Source of the DNA: Saprospiraceae bacterium
Lineage (GTDB): Bacteria; Bacteroidota; Bacteroidia; Chitinophagales; Saprospiraceae
Direction: 5' to 3'
Assembly: GCA_022841745.1 (NCBI GenBank)
Contig: JALHQW010000003.1
Span: 124,001-188,000 of the forward strand
DNA length: 64,000 nucleotides
The position numbers were made by a program, and so were the translations under genes. Below, piece by piece: positions 63,228 to 64,000 of the stretch (positions within the stretch are counted from its first letter, which is position 1; each line of letters opens with the position of its first letter). The notes under the pieces were generated by a model, which saw only the letters and a program-made list of their open reading frames with translations, did no database searches and was not told where the DNA came from.

Positions 63228-63587
63228 TTAATTGTTTTCAGTTTCGTCGTCTAGGAGTTCGAGTAGCACATTATCGTCGTCTTCGCCATCGTCAGGAGCG
63301 ACGATGTTATTTTCGTGCATTTTCTGGTAAATGCAAATCAGTAACAAGTCTCGTATCTCAGTCCAAGCAGTGCCAGTCGGGAACAGGTACTTCACGTAGT
63401 CTCGAAGGGTAATCAATGATTCTTTGTTGCCTTCCTTCCAGTGTTTTTCAATCAATTTGATGACGAAAGAGCGCAAGCGTCCGTATTCAAGGACTTTTAT
63501 CGCTCTAATGCTTTTTTTGATTCCAGTTTCGTCCTGGATGACTACATCAGCGATACGCTCGATGTATTCGAGTGTCTTTTCATTCAT
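63228..63587 (-). CDS. Small helical protein of the cas operon, candidate small subunit
   Basis: 119 aa, mainly helical: EKTLEYIERIADVVIQDETGIKKSIRAIKVLEYGRLRSFVIKLIEKHWKEGNKESLITLRDYVKYLFPTGTAWTEIRDLLLICIYQKMHEN, then an acidic tail (DDGEDDDNVLLELLDDETENN). It lies between cas8 and cas7 on the same strand with short gaps on both sides. Size, helicity and place suggest a separately encoded Cas11-type small subunit; in many type I-B systems this is made from an internal start in cas8. I cannot assign it by motif. It could instead be the split-off C-terminal domain of Cas8. Confidence 0.6.
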   Translation of the reverse strand: MNEKTLEYIERIADVVIQDETGIKKSIRAIKVLEYGRLRSFVIKLIEKHWKEGNKESLITLRDYVKYLFPTGTAWTEIRDLLLICIYQKMHENNIVAPDDGEDDDNVLLELLDDETENN

Positions 63588-63647
63588 GTTTCTAATTAGT
63601 ATTTGATAAAGTTTGGTGATGCGAAAATCAAAGGAGTGTGCTTCATT

Positions 63648-64000
63648 CTATTTGAGGATTCTGGACAAAATGGATTGACCGCTAATAAGTCTGTCGTAAA
63701 CGAGGTTCACCCACTTGGTAGAATAGTCTTCAAATTGATAGGTGAGCTTGAATTCTTCTTTCAGCGTTTGGGTTTTCGCTTCTTTATATTCTTCACTTTC
63801 TTTCCATTCTTTGAAAAGCTTTCCTTGTTTCCAGGTTTCAAACTCATTCTTGTTTACCACAAAAAATTCTGCCTCTGATTTTGTCTTTTTGTCTATGACC
63901 CTTTTTGTGCCTGCCAAGGATAGGTTAAATCCAGACATATTTTCCTCCAGGTACTTGAAATCTGCAACTGGAATTAGCGTAGCTTCTTTTACTGTCTCAG
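63648..64000 (-). CDS. C-terminal part of the type I-B large subunit Cas8 (Cst1-like), runs off the window
   Basis: The frame is open from the window end to the TAG at 63648, giving at least 117 residues; an internal ATG at 63938 is not the true start because coding-like sequence continues upstream (TVKEATLIPVADFKYLEEN). The visible part reads MSGFNLSLAGTKRVIDKKTKSEAEFFVVNKNEFETWKQGKLFKEWKESEEYKE... LISGQSILSRILK. The identification as Cas8b/Cst1, the PAM-reading Cascade subunit, is by position upstream of cas7 and not by motif. The rest lies beyond 64000. Confidence 0.5.
   Translation of the reverse strand, partial: ETVKEATLIPVADFKYLEENMSGFNLSLAGTKRVIDKKTKSEAEFFVVNKNEFETWKQGKLFKEWKESEEYKEAKTQTLKEEFKLTYQFEDYSTKWVNLVYDRLISGQSILSRILK

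Overview
The window reads as chromosomal DNA of a member of the Bacteroidota, most likely a Saprospiria-like (Haliscomenobacter/Lewinella-type) bacterium. The evidence is type IX secretion (T9SS) sorting domains of both A and B type, two PorP/SprF-family proteins, very large HYR/cohesin proteins, a eukaryote-type glycyl-tRNA synthetase, and short upstream regions without Shine-Dalgarno sequences. This is inference from protein families; no rRNA or marker phylogeny is present. I see no tRNA, rRNA, insertion sequence or prophage.

Region 1 (1-24.9 kb) is mixed housekeeping and envelope genes: an OB-fold protein, a Tat-exported sugar isomerase-like protein, three tandem paralogous secreted proteins with variant dockerin-like loops, a YD-like lipoprotein that seems to start at CTG, a dihaem peroxidase, moaA, coaX plus an outer-membrane barrel, two paralogous TPR-like exported proteins, an Mrr-like nuclease, glyS, an OmpA protein, an O-methyltransferase and two LuxR-type regulators.

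Region 2 (22.5-45 kb) is a surface/secretion block. Reading leftwards on the minus strand are a 2450-aa HYR/P-domain/cohesin/dockerin protein (T9SS type A), a 2113-aa cohesin/HYR/Ig protein (T9SS type B), a PorP/SprF partner, and a PD40-OmpA-SPOR anchor protein. To the right is a calcium-binding thrombospondin-type-3 protein (T9SS type A). Together they look like a T9SS substrate set with its outer-membrane docking and peptidoglycan anchoring parts.

Region 3 (45-50.8 kb) holds a LemA-TPM-TPM membrane operon, purine nucleoside phosphorylase, a second PorP/SprF gene, and the 3' remnant of a second type-B adhesin. The remnant is cut off next to a 143-bp inverted-repeat element that abuts the CRISPR array.

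Region 4 (50.87-64 kb) is a type I-B CRISPR-Cas locus. The array has 96 repeats by my count (about 6.16 kb) and is read on the minus strand from an AT-rich leader beside cas2. The cas operon runs cas8(partial)-small subunit candidate-cas7-cas5-cas3-cas4-cas1-cas2.

The most unusual non-coding signal is a family of heptanucleotide tandem repeats. Their sequences differ from locus to locus, and they are often followed by a facing inverted array that makes a long hairpin. They sit at more than a dozen gene boundaries. Two copies of a 162-163 bp palindromic MITE-like element, several long palindromes and a 63-bp tandem repeat carrying Bacteroidota -7 promoter boxes complete the repeat landscape.
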